A DNA stretch of 64,000 nucleotides from Neobacillus sp. OS1-2 (GCF_030915505.1 NZ_CP133265.1:1736001-1800000), one strand, 5' to 3'. Counted from the stretch's first letter, positions 8,894 to 18,158 are shown. The notes: a model not told the origin generated them from the letters alone. Numbers and translations: made by a program.

Positions 8894-9721
8894 TTACTTC
8901 ACTAAATCCCCAACAAACTTCGGTAATACAAACGCCGCATTATGGAGTTCTTTGGTGTAATACTTTGTTTCAATTTCATGGAAACGGTCTTCCGCGACCG
9001 CTAATGGATCGTATTTTTTCGAACCGATTGTGAATGCCCATAATCCACTTGGATAGGTTGGAATATTGGCTACATACAAACGGGTAATTGGAAAGATTTC
9101 CTTCACATCGCGCTGCACATTACGAATTAAATCTGCTTTAAACCACGGATTGTCAGACTGGGCCACGAAAATGCCGTCCTCTTTCAATGCTTTTGAAATC
9201 CCCGCATAAAAGCCTTTTGTAAAAAGATTAACCGCAGGTCCAACCGGCTCCGTTGAATCAACCATAATCACATCATACTGATTATCGCTTTCCGCGATAT
9301 GCATGAAGCCATCGCCCACTTGCACTTCAACACGCTCATCCTCAAGCCAGCCAGCAATCTCAGGCAAAAATTTCTTTGAATACTCGATTACTTTCCCGTC
9401 AATATCCACAAGCGTCGCTTTTTTCACACTTGGGTGCTTCAACACCTCACGAATTACCCCGCCGTCGCCGCCGCCGACAACAAGAACATTCTCCGGATTT
9501 GGGTGCGTGAATAGCGGTACGTGTGCCACCATTTCATGGTAAACGAACTCATCCTTAACAGACGTCATTACCATGTCATCAAGTAAAAGCATGTTGCCCC
9601 ACTCTTCCGTCTCAATCATATCCAGTTTTTGAAATTCCGTTTGCTCTGTATGTAAGGTTTTATTTACTTTCATGGTAATTCCAAAATTTTCGGTTTGTTT
9701 TTCTGTAAACCAAATTGTCAT
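8894..9721 (-). CDS. speE: Spermidine synthase
   Basis: A 275-residue aminopropyltransferase that transfers the aminopropyl group of decarboxylated S-adenosylmethionine to putrescine. The nucleotide-binding loop is [14 protein letters not shown] (near residue 80) and the substrate site includes [15 protein letters not shown]. The frame extends to an upstream ATG at 9739, but GGAAGGAAG precedes the ATG at 9721 with good spacing, and [19 protein letters not shown] aligns with the usual SpeE N-terminus. It forms the polyamine pair with speB downstream. Confidence 0.97.
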   Translation of the reverse strand: MTIWFTEKQTENFGITMKVNKTLHTEQTEFQKLDMIETEEWGNMLLLDDMVMTSVKDEFVYHEMVAHVPLFTHPNPENVLVVGGGDGGVIREVLKHPSVKKATLVDIDGKVIEYSKKFLPEIAGWLEDERVEVQVGDGFMHIAESDNQYDVIMVDSTEPVGPAVNLFTKGFYAGISKALKEDGIFVAQSDNPWFKADLIRNVQRDVKEIFPITRLYVANIPTYPSGLWAFTIGSKKYDPLAVAEDRFHEIETKYYTKELHNAAFVLPKFVGDLVK

Positions 9722-9776
9722 CGTGCATCTTCCTTCCATCTTTATCTCATTTTCATTTCACTGAACTTTGACTACT

Positions 9777-9928
9777 GTCTGGCTCCAGCTCCCAGCGACT
9801 AGTGTATTGGCCCTCTCCTCCCTACGATAAGTCAACATCGAATCGCTTACGCTCTTCGTGTTTCCTTTATCTCAGTCGGAGCGGATCCAATCTTGTCGTG
9901 CGCTAAACGGTCGCTTCCGCTTTTCATT
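9777..9928 (-). repeat. Dispersed long imperfect repeat (AAGCGGAAGCG...GCTGGAGC family), copy 1
   Basis: The minus strand runs from AAAAGCGGAAGCGACCG to GCTGGAGCCAGACAGT and includes TGAGATAAAGGAAACACG and TTGACTTATCGTAGGGAG. The same blocks appear in the plus orientation at 12136-12284, so pbpG is bracketed by an inverted pair. It fills most of the 335-nt gap between speE and pbpG; nothing else was recognised there apart from a possible pbpG promoter in the AT-rich last 100 nt. Confidence 0.85.
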
Positions 9929-10056
9929 TTTATACTACCCAACCTATTGAAATACAACCAGAAAAAAAAGTCTAGCAAAATTTTTTAATTACGTTTAAAA
10001 AGACTCTATTTTTTCAATACTATTACTATCTATTTTTTTAAAAACTGGAAAAAAGC

Positions 10057-12135
10057 GTGGTGAATATAGTGGAAATCATGACTGATCAAGGGTTTCGGAA
10101 AACGGCTAAATATTTACGTGCGATTATTATCATCAGTTTGATAGGCATGATTTGTATGCTCATCCTTTTTCTTGGCATCCTTGGCTATGCCAAAATCCTA
10201 GGCGCGCCGCCGCTTGCGGTCCCGCAATCGACCCTGTTTTTCGCCGATGACGGCACCTTGATGGGCGAAAGTAATAGCGGGCAAAAGCGCTATTGGGTTG
10301 GACTTAAGGACATTTCACCAGATTTAGTGAATGCGACCGTCTCGATTGAGGATAAAAATTTTTACGAGCATCACGGGTTTGATTATAAACGCATTGCCGG
10401 AGCGGTCCTTGCCGATGTGAAGGCCTTCGCCAAGGTGCAAGGGGCAAGTACCATCACCCAGCAATACGCCCGAAACCTGTTTCTCGAACATGATAAAACC
10501 TGGAAACGAAAGCTGACAGAGGCGTTTTATACCATCCGCCTTGAAATGAGCTATTCGAAACAGGAAATTCTCGAAGGCTATATAAATACTATTTACTATG
10601 GAAAAGGTGCCTATGGTGTTGAGGCGGCAAGCCAATACTATTTTGGAAAAAAAGCAGCGGACTTAACCCTCGCTGAGGCTAGTATGCTCGCAGGGATTCC
10701 CAAGGGACCGGGCATTTATTCACCACTTGCTTCAATGGAGAAGGCCAAAACCCGTCAGGCCATTATTTTAAATAGTATGGTAAAAAACGGCTATATTAGC
10801 AAAAAGGCTGCGCAAACCGCTGTCGAAAAGCCGCTCACATTAGTAGGTGTTCATACGACACAAAAGGTAAGAGTAGCACCGTACTTTCAAGATGCTGTTA
10901 AAAATGCCCTGAAAAATCAATTACATTTGGATGACCGCACGATTGCCCTCGGCGGTTTAAAAGTTTTTACAACACTGAACTTAAAACAGCAGGAGGCCGC
11001 TGAAAGCCAGGTTCACAACTATGTGGACGACTCCTCGGAAATTCAGGTCGGCCTGGTAGCGATGGATCCAAAAAATGGCTACGTGAAAGCCATGGTGGGC
11101 GGCCGCGATTATGATAAAAGCCCATTTAACCGCTCCGTTCAGGCCATCAGACAGCCGGGCTCAACCATCAAACCCTTGCTGTATTACGCTGCCCTGGAGC
11201 AAGGCTTTACACCGTCATCGACGATGCGAAGCGAGTTTACGACCTTCCACTTTGACGATGGCCAGGCCGATTATACACCGCATAACTTTAACAACAAATA
11301 TGCCGACGCTGAGGTGACTCTTGCCCAAGCACTTGCCGTTTCTGACAATATTTTTGCCGTCAAGACACATTTATTTTTAGGGGAAGAAGCGTTAATTGAT
11401 ACAGCGAAGCGATTTGGTCTTTCTACCAAAATGGCCAAGGTTCCGTCGCTGGCACTCGGCACTTCCGGTGTGCGCGTGATTGAAATGGCGGGTGCCTACA
11501 GCTTACTCGCTAACGGCGGGAAACAGGTCAACCCGACATTGATTACCAGAGTGGAAGACTATAATGGGAATGTTATTTTTGAAAAAGAAAATGCCATGAA
11601 AAAGGTGTTGGACCCGGCGAAGGCGTTTGTGATGACGCAAATGCTGACAGGGGTCTTCGACTCGAAGTTAAATGGCTATGCCAAGGTGACCGGGAGCACG
11701 GTAAGCAAGGATCTTACTCGGCCATATGCCGGAAAATCAGGCTCCACGGAAACGGACAGCTGGATGATTGGCTATTCGCCGCAGCTGGTAACCGCGGTCT
11801 GGGCGGGCTATGATATTGGAAAACCACTTGAAGTGACAGCGGAAAAAACCTACGCGAAAAATGTGTGGGCGGGCTTTATGGAGGAGGCCTTGCAGGGGAA
11901 ACCCGTCAAGGCGTTTAAACCGCCGAAAGACGGTGTTGTCGGTGTTTACGTGAATCCGGCAAATGGCAAATTGGCAACAAAGGACTGCCCCGTCCGCCGC
12001 TATACCTATTATGTCGCCGGCACTGAACCCACCGAATATTGCACCGACCACTTAATGAATATCAATCCATCCCCGGCAAAGCACCGGGAGTCTAAAAAAG
12101 TCCCTTGGTATAAAAAAATTATGCCGTGGAGCTAG
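10057..12135 (+). CDS. pbpG: Class A penicillin-binding protein (PBP2D/PbpG type)
   Basis: A bifunctional glycosyltransferase/transpeptidase for peptidoglycan, anchored by one N-terminal membrane helix (about residues 22-45). The glycosyltransferase domain shows EDKNFYEHHGFD and GASTITQQYARNL. The transpeptidase domain shows the SxxK serine in RQPGSTIKPL, the SxN-type SDN in LAVSDNIFA and KSGST near residue 560. Its place next to speE and ywhD matches B. subtilis pbpG, a forespore-expressed enzyme. The start is ambiguous among GTG 10057, GTG 10060 and ATG 10078, with no strong ribosome site. An inverted pair of dispersed repeats flanks the gene. Confidence 0.93.
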   Translation: MVNIVEIMTDQGFRKTAKYLRAIIIISLIGMICMLILFLGILGYAKILGAPPLAVPQSTLFFADDGTLMGESNSGQKRYWVGLKDISPDLVNATVSIEDKNFYEHHGFDYKRIAGAVLADVKAFAKVQGASTITQQYARNLFLEHDKTWKRKLTEAFYTIRLEMSYSKQEILEGYINTIYYGKGAYGVEAASQYYFGKKAADLTLAEASMLAGIPKGPGIYSPLASMEKAKTRQAIILNSMVKNGYISKKAAQTAVEKPLTLVGVHTTQKVRVAPYFQDAVKNALKNQLHLDDRTIALGGLKVFTTLNLKQQEAAESQVHNYVDDSSEIQVGLVAMDPKNGYVKAMVGGRDYDKSPFNRSVQAIRQPGSTIKPLLYYAALEQGFTPSSTMRSEFTTFHFDDGQADYTPHNFNNKYADAEVTLAQALAVSDNIFAVKTHLFLGEEALIDTAKRFGLSTKMAKVPSLALGTSGVRVIEMAGAYSLLANGGKQVNPTLITRVEDYNGNVIFEKENAMKKVLDPAKAFVMTQMLTGVFDSKLNGYAKVTGSTVSKDLTRPYAGKSGSTETDSWMIGYSPQLVTAVWAGYDIGKPLEVTAEKTYAKNVWAGFMEEALQGKPVKAFKPPKDGVVGVYVNPANGKLATKDCPVRRYTYYVAGTEPTEYCTDHLMNINPSPAKHRESKKVPWYKKIMPWS

Positions 12136-12284
12136 AAAAGCGTAAGCGTCCGTTTAGCGGCGTATAGACTGGAGCGCTTCGACTGAGATAAAGGAAACAC
12201 GGAGAGCGCCAGCGCATCCGTGCTTGACTTATCGTAGGGAGAAGAGCGAAGTCTACTAGCTGCTGGGCGCTGGAGCTAGACAAT
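12136..12284 (+). repeat. Dispersed long imperfect repeat, copy 2
   Basis: It begins GAAAAGCGTAAGCGTCC just after the pbpG stop and ends GGCGCTGGAGCTAGACA. It shares GAGATAAAGGAAACACG and TTGACTTATCGTAGGGAG with the inverted copy at 9777-9928. The ends are partly self-complementary, so the RNA can fold into a long hairpin. Confidence 0.85.
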
Positions 12285-12308
12285 TCTCAACGTCAAAACT
12301 TCAAAAAT

Positions 12309-12343
12309 GGAAAAAGCTCCGGGATGGCCCCGGAGCTTTTTCC
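12309..12343. terminator. Terminator after pbpG
   Basis: GGAAAAAGCTCCGGG pairs with CCCCGGAGCTTTTTCC, giving a 14-bp stem with T runs on both strands. It can serve pbpG (plus) and, from the other side, ywhD (minus, stop at 12465). Confidence 0.9.
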
Positions 12344-12464
12344 TGTCCTAGTTTTACAGTGTTCTCACACTGATTATAATACTACCTATTTTTCAAAAAA
12401 ACTACAAGAGGTTCTGAACTTTATTTTTTCAAAAAAACTTTATTGGTTCGGAAGACGGTTCATT

Positions 12465-12974
12465 TTACTCCGCCAATAAGCCCTTTTTCAGTTCATCGGT
12501 GGAATTATTCCAAAGTGTTTCATTATGCCCACGTAAGAAATCAGCTAGCACCTTTTTCGACTTTGCATCCATGTCCTCGACGATGATATGGCGCTTCAGT
12601 GACTTATCCATGCGGTTAACGTGCTCTGGCAGCGATTTGTATCCACGGCGGATTTCACGGTCGACCGTCATGTAACAGGCAGTCACGCCGGCATAGTACG
12701 GACCTTCCGGCTTGCGGTCAATCGTTACCCACACCAGCCAATACTCCTTGCCGTTCGGAACCTCTTCTTTCGTTTTTAAAAATTTGATTCCCTTTTCGAC
12801 GACGCTGCGGGCGTGCATCGCCCCAACATCGATTTCCGCTTCTCCTGCTTCGACATCGATAATCACCGGAGAGACATTATCAAGGCTGAGGACTCCTTTG
12901 CCATAGCCCTTGTGGCCATCGGTCGGGTCACTTTTTATGATATTAAAACCAAGTTTTTTCTTATTTCCTTCCAT
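12465..12974 (-). CDS. ywhD: YwhD family protein
   Basis: A 169-residue cytoplasmic protein of the YwhD family, conserved beside pbpG and ywhC in Bacillus; function not established. Recognisable pieces are GFNIIKSDPTDGHKGYGKG at the N-terminus, HARSVVEKGIKFL in the middle and the acidic-basic C-terminal half. The ATG at 12974 follows AAAGGAGG with a long (12 nt) spacer. The gene lies 18 nt downstream of ywhC on the same strand, so the two are probably co-transcribed. No membrane segment or signal peptide is visible. Confidence 0.88.
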   Translation of the reverse strand: MEGNKKKLGFNIIKSDPTDGHKGYGKGVLSLDNVSPVIIDVEAGEAEIDVGAMHARSVVEKGIKFLKTKEEVPNGKEYWLVWVTIDRKPEGPYYAGVTACYMTVDREIRRGYKSLPEHVNRMDKSLKRHIIVEDMDAKSKKVLADFLRGHNETLWNNSTDELKKGLLAE

Positions 12975-12992
12975 TGATGGTGCAGACCTCCT

Positions 12993-13643
12993 TTAAAAAA
13001 ATAAACCATAGACGAAATTACCCACCACTTTCCAAATCCAGGGGATAATAACCTGGAACATCGGCTGGATGGTGAAGCGACTTAATGGTGTGATGACTAT
13101 AATAAGAAAGATTAACGTCCCATACTGTTCAAATTGTGTCATTTTTGCTCGAAGATGATGGGGGGCCAAATCTTCAACGATCCGGTAGCCGTCAAGCGGC
13201 GGGAGCGGAAGCAGGTTGAAAATAAATAACACAATGTTGAGCTGGATAAATACTTCAAGAAAGTCGTAAAAATTGTCTGATGCCTCTACACCAAAACGAG
13301 TTAATCCGTAGGCGACACTGAAGCCGATGACGGACAAAATCAGATTGCTCAACGGCCCGGCAACGGAAACGAGGACCCCGGCTAAGCGCGGCTTTTTAAA
13401 AAAGAAGCGATTAACCGGAACCGGACGGGCCCAGCCAAAACCGGCGATGAGAATTAATATGGTTCCGAACGGATCTAAATGCTTGATCGGATTTAATGTC
13501 AGCCGCCCTTGTTTCTTCGCTGTATCATCGCCGAATTTATAGGCAACATAGGCATGGGCAAACTCGTGAAACGTAAACGCAAAAATCAGCGTGATGGCTA
13601 CATAAGGAATCATCCTAAGCGGATAGGCAAGAAATTGTTCCAA
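12993..13643 (-). CDS. ywhC: Site-2-protease family membrane metalloprotease (YwhC, M50)
   Basis: About 216 residues with several membrane helices. The zinc site HEFAH lies in the first helix (TFHEFAHAYVAYKFGDD), and the third ligand is probably in PPLDGYRI (the DG motif of M50 proteases). It belongs to the short YwhC subgroup of intramembrane proteases, with substrate unknown. The open frame starts at a TTG at 13661, but AGGAG lies inside that frame 8 nt before the TTG at 13643, giving MEQFLAYPLRM; that start is preferred. Transcribed together with ywhD. Confidence 0.9.
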   Translation of the reverse strand: MEQFLAYPLRMIPYVAITLIFAFTFHEFAHAYVAYKFGDDTAKKQGRLTLNPIKHLDPFGTILILIAGFGWARPVPVNRFFFKKPRLAGVLVSVAGPLSNLILSVIGFSVAYGLTRFGVEASDNFYDFLEVFIQLNIVLFIFNLLPLPPLDGYRIVEDLAPHHLRAKMTQFEQYGTLIFLIIVITPLSRFTIQPMFQVIIPWIWKVVGNFVYGLFF

Positions 13644-13809
13644 TGGCTGTTCTCCTCTCAAAAACGACTCTTCACCGATCTCTATTTCCTTATAGTATAC
13701 ATGAAACCAGTTGGAAAAAGAAAATCAAATGTGTTATGGGTGGATGTTGCACATTTTAGCCGTTTATGGAACACTAACAAGTAGTGATGAGTAAAAGGAG
13801 GAACAGAAT

Positions 13810-13995
13810 ATGCCATATGTTACAGTAAAAATGCTTGAAGGACGCTCTGAAGAACAAAAGCGTGCATTAGTGGAGAAAGTAACCGCTGCCGTCAGCGAAA
13901 CAACCGGAGCACCAACTGGAAACATCACCGTCTTCATCGAAGAAATGAGCAAAAACCACTATGCCGTAGGCGGCGTCCGCGCCAGCGACAAATAA
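13810..13995 (+). CDS. ywhB: 4-oxalocrotonate tautomerase-like enzyme (YwhB)
   Basis: A 61-residue tautomerase subunit. After removal of Met the N-terminal Pro (MPYVTVKMLEGR) would be the catalytic base of this superfamily; arginines at 12 and near 57 are typical partners. Small 4-OT proteins assemble as hexamers. The physiological substrate is unknown. AAAGGAGG stands 9 nt before the ATG. It is monocistronic, divergent from ywhC, and ends about 55 nt before a palindromic terminator. Confidence 0.93.
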   Translation: MPYVTVKMLEGRSEEQKRALVEKVTAAVSETTGAPTGNITVFIEEMSKNHYAVGGVRASDK

Positions 13996-14049
13996 GTTTT
14001 TTAAGACATACGAGGTAGGTACTACGGTTTTCACTGTGTTACCCTCGAT

Positions 14050-14096
14050 AACGGTGACAGGCACCATGTTTTCACATGGTGCCTGTCACCGTTTTT
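14050..14096 (+). terminator. Dispersed palindrome acting as ywhB terminator
   Basis: AACGGTGACAGGCACCATG and CATGGTGCCTGTCACCGTT form a perfect stem of about 19 bp with a short loop, followed by TTTTT. It is the GGTGACAGGCACC dispersed repeat, here in a position and with a T run that fit a Rho-independent terminator for ywhB. Confidence 0.85.
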
Positions 14097-14108
14097 ACGT
14101 TTTCCATG

Positions 14109-14342
14109 TTAGAATCTAATTTCATCTTTTGGCTGGTCGATCTTTATTTTTTCTAGTTCGAGTTTCATTTTTTCTGTTTCAATTAAGAAGTTTTCATGTT
14201 TTAGTTTTTCAAGTGCCACCTCGTCTTTCAGCATTTTTGCCTTTATTTTCGACTGGCTTTGAAAATGGCTGGTTATAATCCCGGTGACTGGAATAACGCC
14301 AAATAGTAAAATAACCACAATGGTTCCGGTCATGGCGAGCAC
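14109..14342 (-). CDS. Small membrane protein with coiled coil, unknown function
   Basis: The 77-residue frame has one N-terminal membrane helix (TGTIVVILLFGVIPVTGII) followed by a highly charged, probably coiled-coil tail (about residues 30-70: KIKAKMLKDEVALEKLKHEN, then KMKLELEKIKID). The layout recalls PspB-like or other short membrane-anchored coiled-coil proteins, but no family can be named. Base composition and amino-acid pattern look like a real gene. No strong ribosome site was seen. Confidence 0.6.
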   Translation of the reverse strand: MLAMTGTIVVILLFGVIPVTGIITSHFQSQSKIKAKMLKDEVALEKLKHENFLIETEKMKLELEKIKIDQPKDEIRF

Positions 14343-14430
14343 CCCTATACGGATAAATTTTTACTCCTTATCCAAATCATAACAAATAGGCAATTAAATG
14401 AGTACGTAATTTTTCAGAAAATTACCAAAT

Positions 14431-14470
14431 AAAAACCGTTTGGGTTTCCGGTCATGCCCAAACGGTTTTT
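14431..14470 (-). terminator. Terminator of ywgA
   Basis: AAAAACCGTTTGGG and CCCAAACGGTTTTT form a 14-bp stem with T runs on both strands, immediately after the ywgA stop. Confidence 0.9.
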
Positions 14471-14475
14471 AAAAT

Positions 14476-14979
14476 CTATTGAATTTTTGTTTTCAAGGTT
14501 TCTATATATTGGTACGCCTCATTGATTTCGGATTCTGTATAGCGCTGGCTGCTTTTCAAGGTAAATACCTTGTTCGTGACTTCTTCTTTTGAAAGATTAT
14601 CAAAATATAAGACCGTCGAAACAAGCTCAAGGAATCTAGCATTTTGCCCATTCATGTCGGTTAAGCAATCCGTCAAATGTGGCATATCCACCTCATTCAA
14701 GCTCAAAAACTCTTTCCCCGGCTCTGTCAGCGTGTAGCGATATTGGAAGTATCCGCCCTTTTTCTCTTTCACTTCATTCAAAAAGCCCATATTACACAAT
14801 TCTTCCACTCTTGTGGTCAATTCCTCCGAATAAGGCCCGTAAAAGTGAAACTGAAACCGCTCGTGAAAAGGAAACTCAATCTTCTTTGCAATATATATCA
14901 TCTTTTGCAGCTTCTTTCTCCCGGTAATCTCACCGGAAACAAGAATCGCCTTCATCAGCTTCGCATGATCTTTTAACAA
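14476..14979 (-). CDS. ywgA: YwgA family protein
   Basis: A 167-residue cytoplasmic protein of the YwgA family. The N-terminal half (HAKLMKAILVSGEITGRKKL, then FHFYGPYSEELTTRVEEL) looks like a winged-helix-type domain, with MGFLNEVKEKKGGYFQYRYT suggesting the wing. DNA binding is inferred from fold resemblance only. The start is a TTG at 14979 with AGGAG 10 nt upstream. Next to ywfO, in the B. subtilis order. Confidence 0.8.
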   Translation of the reverse strand: MLKDHAKLMKAILVSGEITGRKKLQKMIYIAKKIEFPFHERFQFHFYGPYSEELTTRVEELCNMGFLNEVKEKKGGYFQYRYTLTEPGKEFLSLNEVDMPHLTDCLTDMNGQNARFLELVSTVLYFDNLSKEEVTNKVFTLKSSQRYTESEINEAYQYIETLKTKIQ

Positions 14980-15041
14980 CGTTCGTCATCTCCTACTCCA
15001 TTGCATTGGGTGTCCTATAAGGGCATGGTTTATGTTAAAAA

Positions 15042-15055
15042 GGGTGTCAGGCACC
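15042..15055. repeat. Half-copy of the GGTGTCAGGCACC repeat
   Basis: GGGTGTCAGGCACC lies between ywgA and the ywfO 3' end. No partner arm is adjacent. Confidence 0.7.
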
Positions 15056-15088
15056 AATACTACTATTTCCACCTGATCTATATCTGTT

Positions 15089-16387
15089 TTAAATCTCTAA
15101 TAGGGCACGTATTTGTTGTTTTGTTTCCTTTTCAGTTGATTCATTTTCAAGGAAATCGGCGGGATAGTAGAGCTTATGGTCGGTTCTTCTCTTCCCCGAT
15201 ATCGCATCGACTATTTCCGATTCACGAGAAAGCTCGCGCAATTCTCCATTTTTCATTAGCAAATGAATCGGCAGCCTTTCCTCTTCCTCACCAGGGCGGT
15301 AAAAATCGTATGGTAAATCTGACGATGAATCGACAACCAAGTAATACTCAGGGTCAATCCCTGCCTTTTCGAACAGCATCGTCAATTCCGCCAGCTTCTT
15401 GTATTCCTTCGCAGGATCAAATTCGGCATATTTAAAAAGATTGCGATTAACAAATCGGCGGCAAAGGTCACTTATAATAGGATCGGCTTCTTCCTGCCAG
15501 CTTTGAAAGTAAAATAAAATAACGGATTCATCCAATTTTAAATAGTCTTCTAATGTCACCTGTTCACGAAAGAGGGACGTAAAGTGGATGGGTTCATATT
15601 TAAATGCATAGTTTTCTTTAAATAACTGCTTCGCGCGATGGAGGATTTTTGTCAAAATCACTTCGGCGCTACGGGAGACGGGATGGAAATAGACCTGCCA
15701 ATACATCTGATATCGGCTCATAATATAATCCTCCACCGCATGCATCCCGCTTTTTTTGATAACCACCTGGTCTTCGCGCGGGCGCATCACACGGAGAATT
15801 CGCTCCATATCAAATTGGCCGTAGCTGACACCAGTAAAATACGCATCCCGCTGCAGATAATCCATTCGATCGGCATCAATTTGACTGGAAATCAAGCTGA
15901 CAACCAGCTTTTTCTCTGATGTTTTCGCAATCACTTCGGCAACTTGCGAAGGGAAATCTGGACTTACCTTCAAAAGCACCTTATTCACTTCGGTATCTCC
16001 TAAAATAATCGCACGTGTTAAGTCTTCGTGATCAAAATCAAACACTTTTTCAAACGAATGGGAGAACGGGCCGTGCCCGAGATCATGGAGAAGGGCGGCA
16101 CAGAGCGTCAGCAGGCGTTCATCGTCGCTCCATTCCGGTCTTCCCGCAAACACATCGTCGATGATGCGACGGACAATTTCATAGACACCTAGAGAATGGT
16201 TGAAACGGCTGTGTTCAGCGCCGTGGAAAGTCAAAAAGGTGGTTCCGAGCTGCTTGATTCGGCGCAGCCGCTGGAATTCCTTCGTTCCAATTAAATCCCA
16301 AATCGCCAGGTCACGTACATGGACATAGCGGTGGACAGGATCTTTAAACACTTTTTCTTCCGTTAACTTTTCCGCCGAATAATGCAT
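15089..16387 (-). CDS. ywfO: HD-domain phosphohydrolase (YwfO)
   Basis: A 432-residue HD-superfamily protein related to dGTPases/SamHD1-like triphosphohydrolases. The metal-binding pattern is visible: histidine in EHSRFNHSLGVYEI (about residues 56-70), HD in ALLHDLGHGPFSHSFE, and the distal Asp in SSQIDADRMDYL. It probably hydrolyses nucleoside triphosphates; substrate inferred from family. The ATG at 16387 has GGAAGAGGG upstream. Neighbours ywgA and rsfA reproduce the B. subtilis order. Confidence 0.9.
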   Translation of the reverse strand: MHYSAEKLTEEKVFKDPVHRYVHVRDLAIWDLIGTKEFQRLRRIKQLGTTFLTFHGAEHSRFNHSLGVYEIVRRIIDDVFAGRPEWSDDERLLTLCAALLHDLGHGPFSHSFEKVFDFDHEDLTRAIILGDTEVNKVLLKVSPDFPSQVAEVIAKTSEKKLVVSLISSQIDADRMDYLQRDAYFTGVSYGQFDMERILRVMRPREDQVVIKKSGMHAVEDYIMSRYQMYWQVYFHPVSRSAEVILTKILHRAKQLFKENYAFKYEPIHFTSLFREQVTLEDYLKLDESVILFYFQSWQEEADPIISDLCRRFVNRNLFKYAEFDPAKEYKKLAELTMLFEKAGIDPEYYLVVDSSSDLPYDFYRPGEEEERLPIHLLMKNGELRELSRESEIVDAISGKRRTDHKLYYPADFLENESTEKETKQQIRALLEI

Positions 16388-16459
16388 CGATTTCCCTCTT
16401 CCTAGTATTTCCTACTATTATATCCCAAAATCAACCAGTTTTCAGCAAAATTCTGCAGC

Positions 16460-16511
16460 GGTGCCTGACACCATTCCCACTATCTATGGATGAGAAAGGG
16501 TGACAGGCACC
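16460..16511. repeat. Inverted pair of GGTGTCAGGCACC repeat arms
   Basis: GGTGCCTGACACC (16460-16472) and GGGTGACAGGCACC (16498-16511) are inverted with a 25-nt loop. This is the split form of the palindrome seen compactly at 5121 and 14050. Confidence 0.8.
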
Positions 16512-16601
16512 ATTTACAATCTAAAGTGAAAAATCACCTTACGTATGGTAGCAAAGGTGATTATTAATAATATTAGTAATGGTCTATTAAATTCGATTCC
16601 T

Positions 16602-16655
16602 GTCTAGCTCCAGCTCCCAGCGACTAGTGTACGTCGCTAAACGGTCGCTTCCGGT
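16602..16655 (-). repeat. Partial dispersed long repeat, copy 3
   Basis: TGTCTAGCTCCAGCTCCCAG followed by CGACTAGTGTACGTCGCTAAACGG and CGCTTCCG matches the outer ends of the copy at 9777-9928, with the middle deleted. It runs into the 3' end of the DUF1450 gene. Confidence 0.75.
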
Positions 16656-16876
16656 TTTTTAATCTTTTTATTCACTTTTTCCATTAATTCCTCTTCCGTT
16701 AATGCCGCCACCGGGCGATTGTTTACGAAGGCGAAGGTCTTTTTCCGGCCGGGGCCGCAATAAGACTGGCAGCCGATTTTGATTTCGGCATCCGGATCGA
16801 TTTCTTTCAAACGAGGGATCAATGTCTTTAAATTCACGGCCTGACAATCGTCGCAAACACGAAATTCATTGGACAT
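16637..16876 (-). CDS. YuzB-like protein (DUF1450)
   Basis: About 79 residues: [19 protein letters not shown], then [20 protein letters not shown]. The cysteines at about 8 and 11 (CDDC) and 41 and 45 (CQSYC) and the GPGRKK turn are typical of DUF1450/YuzB proteins, small thioredoxin-fold-like proteins with possible Fe-S or redox function (inference). The open frame extends to TTG 16885, but AAAGGG lies 9 nt before ATG 16876. The last codons overlap a dispersed repeat, so the C-terminal [10 protein letters not shown] may be repeat-derived. Confidence 0.8.
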   Translation of the reverse strand: MSNEFRVCDDCQAVNLKTLIPRLKEIDPDAEIKIGCQSYCGPGRKKTFAFVNNRPVAALTEEELMEKVNKKIKKPEATV

Positions 16877-17211
16877 CCTATACAACCCTTTCTACGGTCA
16901 ATCTAGTATATAGTAGTCATTTTATCCCAAACCACAATCTGGGATTTTGGAAAAACAACTGTTATTTCAACGATTTAACTCCATTGGTATTTTACATTTT
17001 CTTTTTTCCCAATGCAAGTTGCAATCTTTAGCAACAGTTGTCAAACACCCGCCACCGCAACTAAATCTTTTAGTTAAAAAATCTACTATCCTTTCAATCA
17101 TTTTGGTATAAAGCCTGAAAAACTTGTCCATCCTATGACTAGAGCTTTTAAACAATCGCCAGAAATATGCCTGGCAAATTAAACGCACATTATTTTAGGG
17201 AGTTGAACCAT
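16877..17211. other. Gap between the DUF1450 gene and rsfA
   Basis: These 335 nt hold the rsfA promoter region. GTATA at about 17106 followed after about 15 nt by GTCCATCCT weakly resembles a forespore sigma-F/sigma-G promoter. A 73-codon minus-strand frame (16967-17188) is present, but no ribosome site or family supports it. Confidence 0.3.
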
Positions 17212-18000
17212 ATGAAAGTACGTCAAGATGCATGGACAGATGAGAATGATTTGCTTTTGGCTGAAACTGTCCTTAGGCATGTGAGAGAAGGCAGCACCCA
17301 GCTGAACGCCTTCGAAGAGGTAGGAGATAAGCTTAACCGCACCTCCGCAGCCTGTGGATTCAGATGGAACGCTGTTGTCCGCCATACCTATGAAAAAGCA
17401 TTACAATTAGCCAAAAAACAGCGAAAACAAAGACAAAGAGTGTTAGGAAAGGATCAAGGCGGCAAGAAAAAGCTGCTATACAATCCACCCGTTACAGGTT
17501 CAACAGAATTCGAAGCACTGCCGCAGCTGCAAATGGAAATGGAAATGCCTGTAGAAGTAGAATCACCGGTGGCAATGCCTGACATGACAACCGAAATAGC
17601 CGCTGAAACCTATGTGAAACCAGCCGGCCAATTCCAATCCCAGGCGCAAGTGCAGACCCAAGTTCAATCATACAGATCATCGGCCACTGGAGCGCTTTCC
17701 CTGGATTCTGTTATCTCTTACTTACAAAACTTTCATCATGCCAATCTGCAAAATGAAGCATTAAAAAGTGAGAATGAAAGATTGAAAAGAGAAATGGCAG
17801 AGTTACGGAAACAAAACGAGGAAATGGCGGCAAAAATCGCCGGACTCGAGCAGAATTCCGAAACGATTCAAGAAGATTACGAGACCTTAATGAAAATTAT
17901 GAACCGCGCCCGCAAGCTTGTGTTATTTGAAGAAGAGGAAAGACCTGCTACTAAATTCAAAATGGATCGCAACGGGAATTTAGAAAAAGTAGCGGAATAA
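17212..18000 (+). CDS. rsfA: RsfA family prespore transcription factor
   Basis: About 262 residues. The N-terminal Myb/SANT-like DNA-binding domain is seen as [19 protein letters not shown] and [15 protein letters not shown] (about residues 4-60). A long, Gln/Glu-rich variable linker follows, then a C-terminal coiled coil (about 195-235: [19 protein letters not shown]). This is the layout of B. subtilis RsfA, a forespore regulator of the sigma-F regulon. The frame opens at 17167, but GGGAG precedes ATG 17212 by 9 nt. Divergent from the DUF1450 gene. Confidence 0.93.
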   Translation: MKVRQDAWTDENDLLLAETVLRHVREGSTQLNAFEEVGDKLNRTSAACGFRWNAVVRHTYEKALQLAKKQRKQRQRVLGKDQGGKKKLLYNPPVTGSTEFEALPQLQMEMEMPVEVESPVAMPDMTTEIAAETYVKPAGQFQSQAQVQTQVQSYRSSATGALSLDSVISYLQNFHHANLQNEALKSENERLKREMAELRKQNEEMAAKIAGLEQNSETIQEDYETLMKIMNRARKLVLFEEEERPATKFKMDRNGNLEKVAE

Positions 18001-18090
18001 GAAAAGCGGACGCGCCCTGGTCAGCGGCCTATAGCCTGTAGCATGAAGGACGCTAGCCGCTAGGGCGCTTACGCTGGACATTTCTCGAAG
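18000..18090 (+). repeat. Dispersed long repeat, copy 4 (variant)
   Basis: It begins at the rsfA stop with GAAAAGCGGACGCGCCCTGG and ends GGGCGCTTACGCTGGACATT. The ends are complementary (GCGCCC/GGGCGC). The interior differs from the other copies, so only the outer frame of the element is shared. Confidence 0.65.
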
Positions 18091-18158
18091 TAGATATTTT
18101 TTACTTTTTAAAAAAATGGCATTGGGAGAAGAGAGATAGGAGCAGCATCTTTCTATAG

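Noticed and set aside
16967-17188. 73-codon minus-strand frame upstream of rsfA
   Set aside because: No ribosome site or recognisable family, and it covers the rsfA promoter region. The Cys/Gly cluster (FSCGGGCLTTVAKDC) is curious but not enough.
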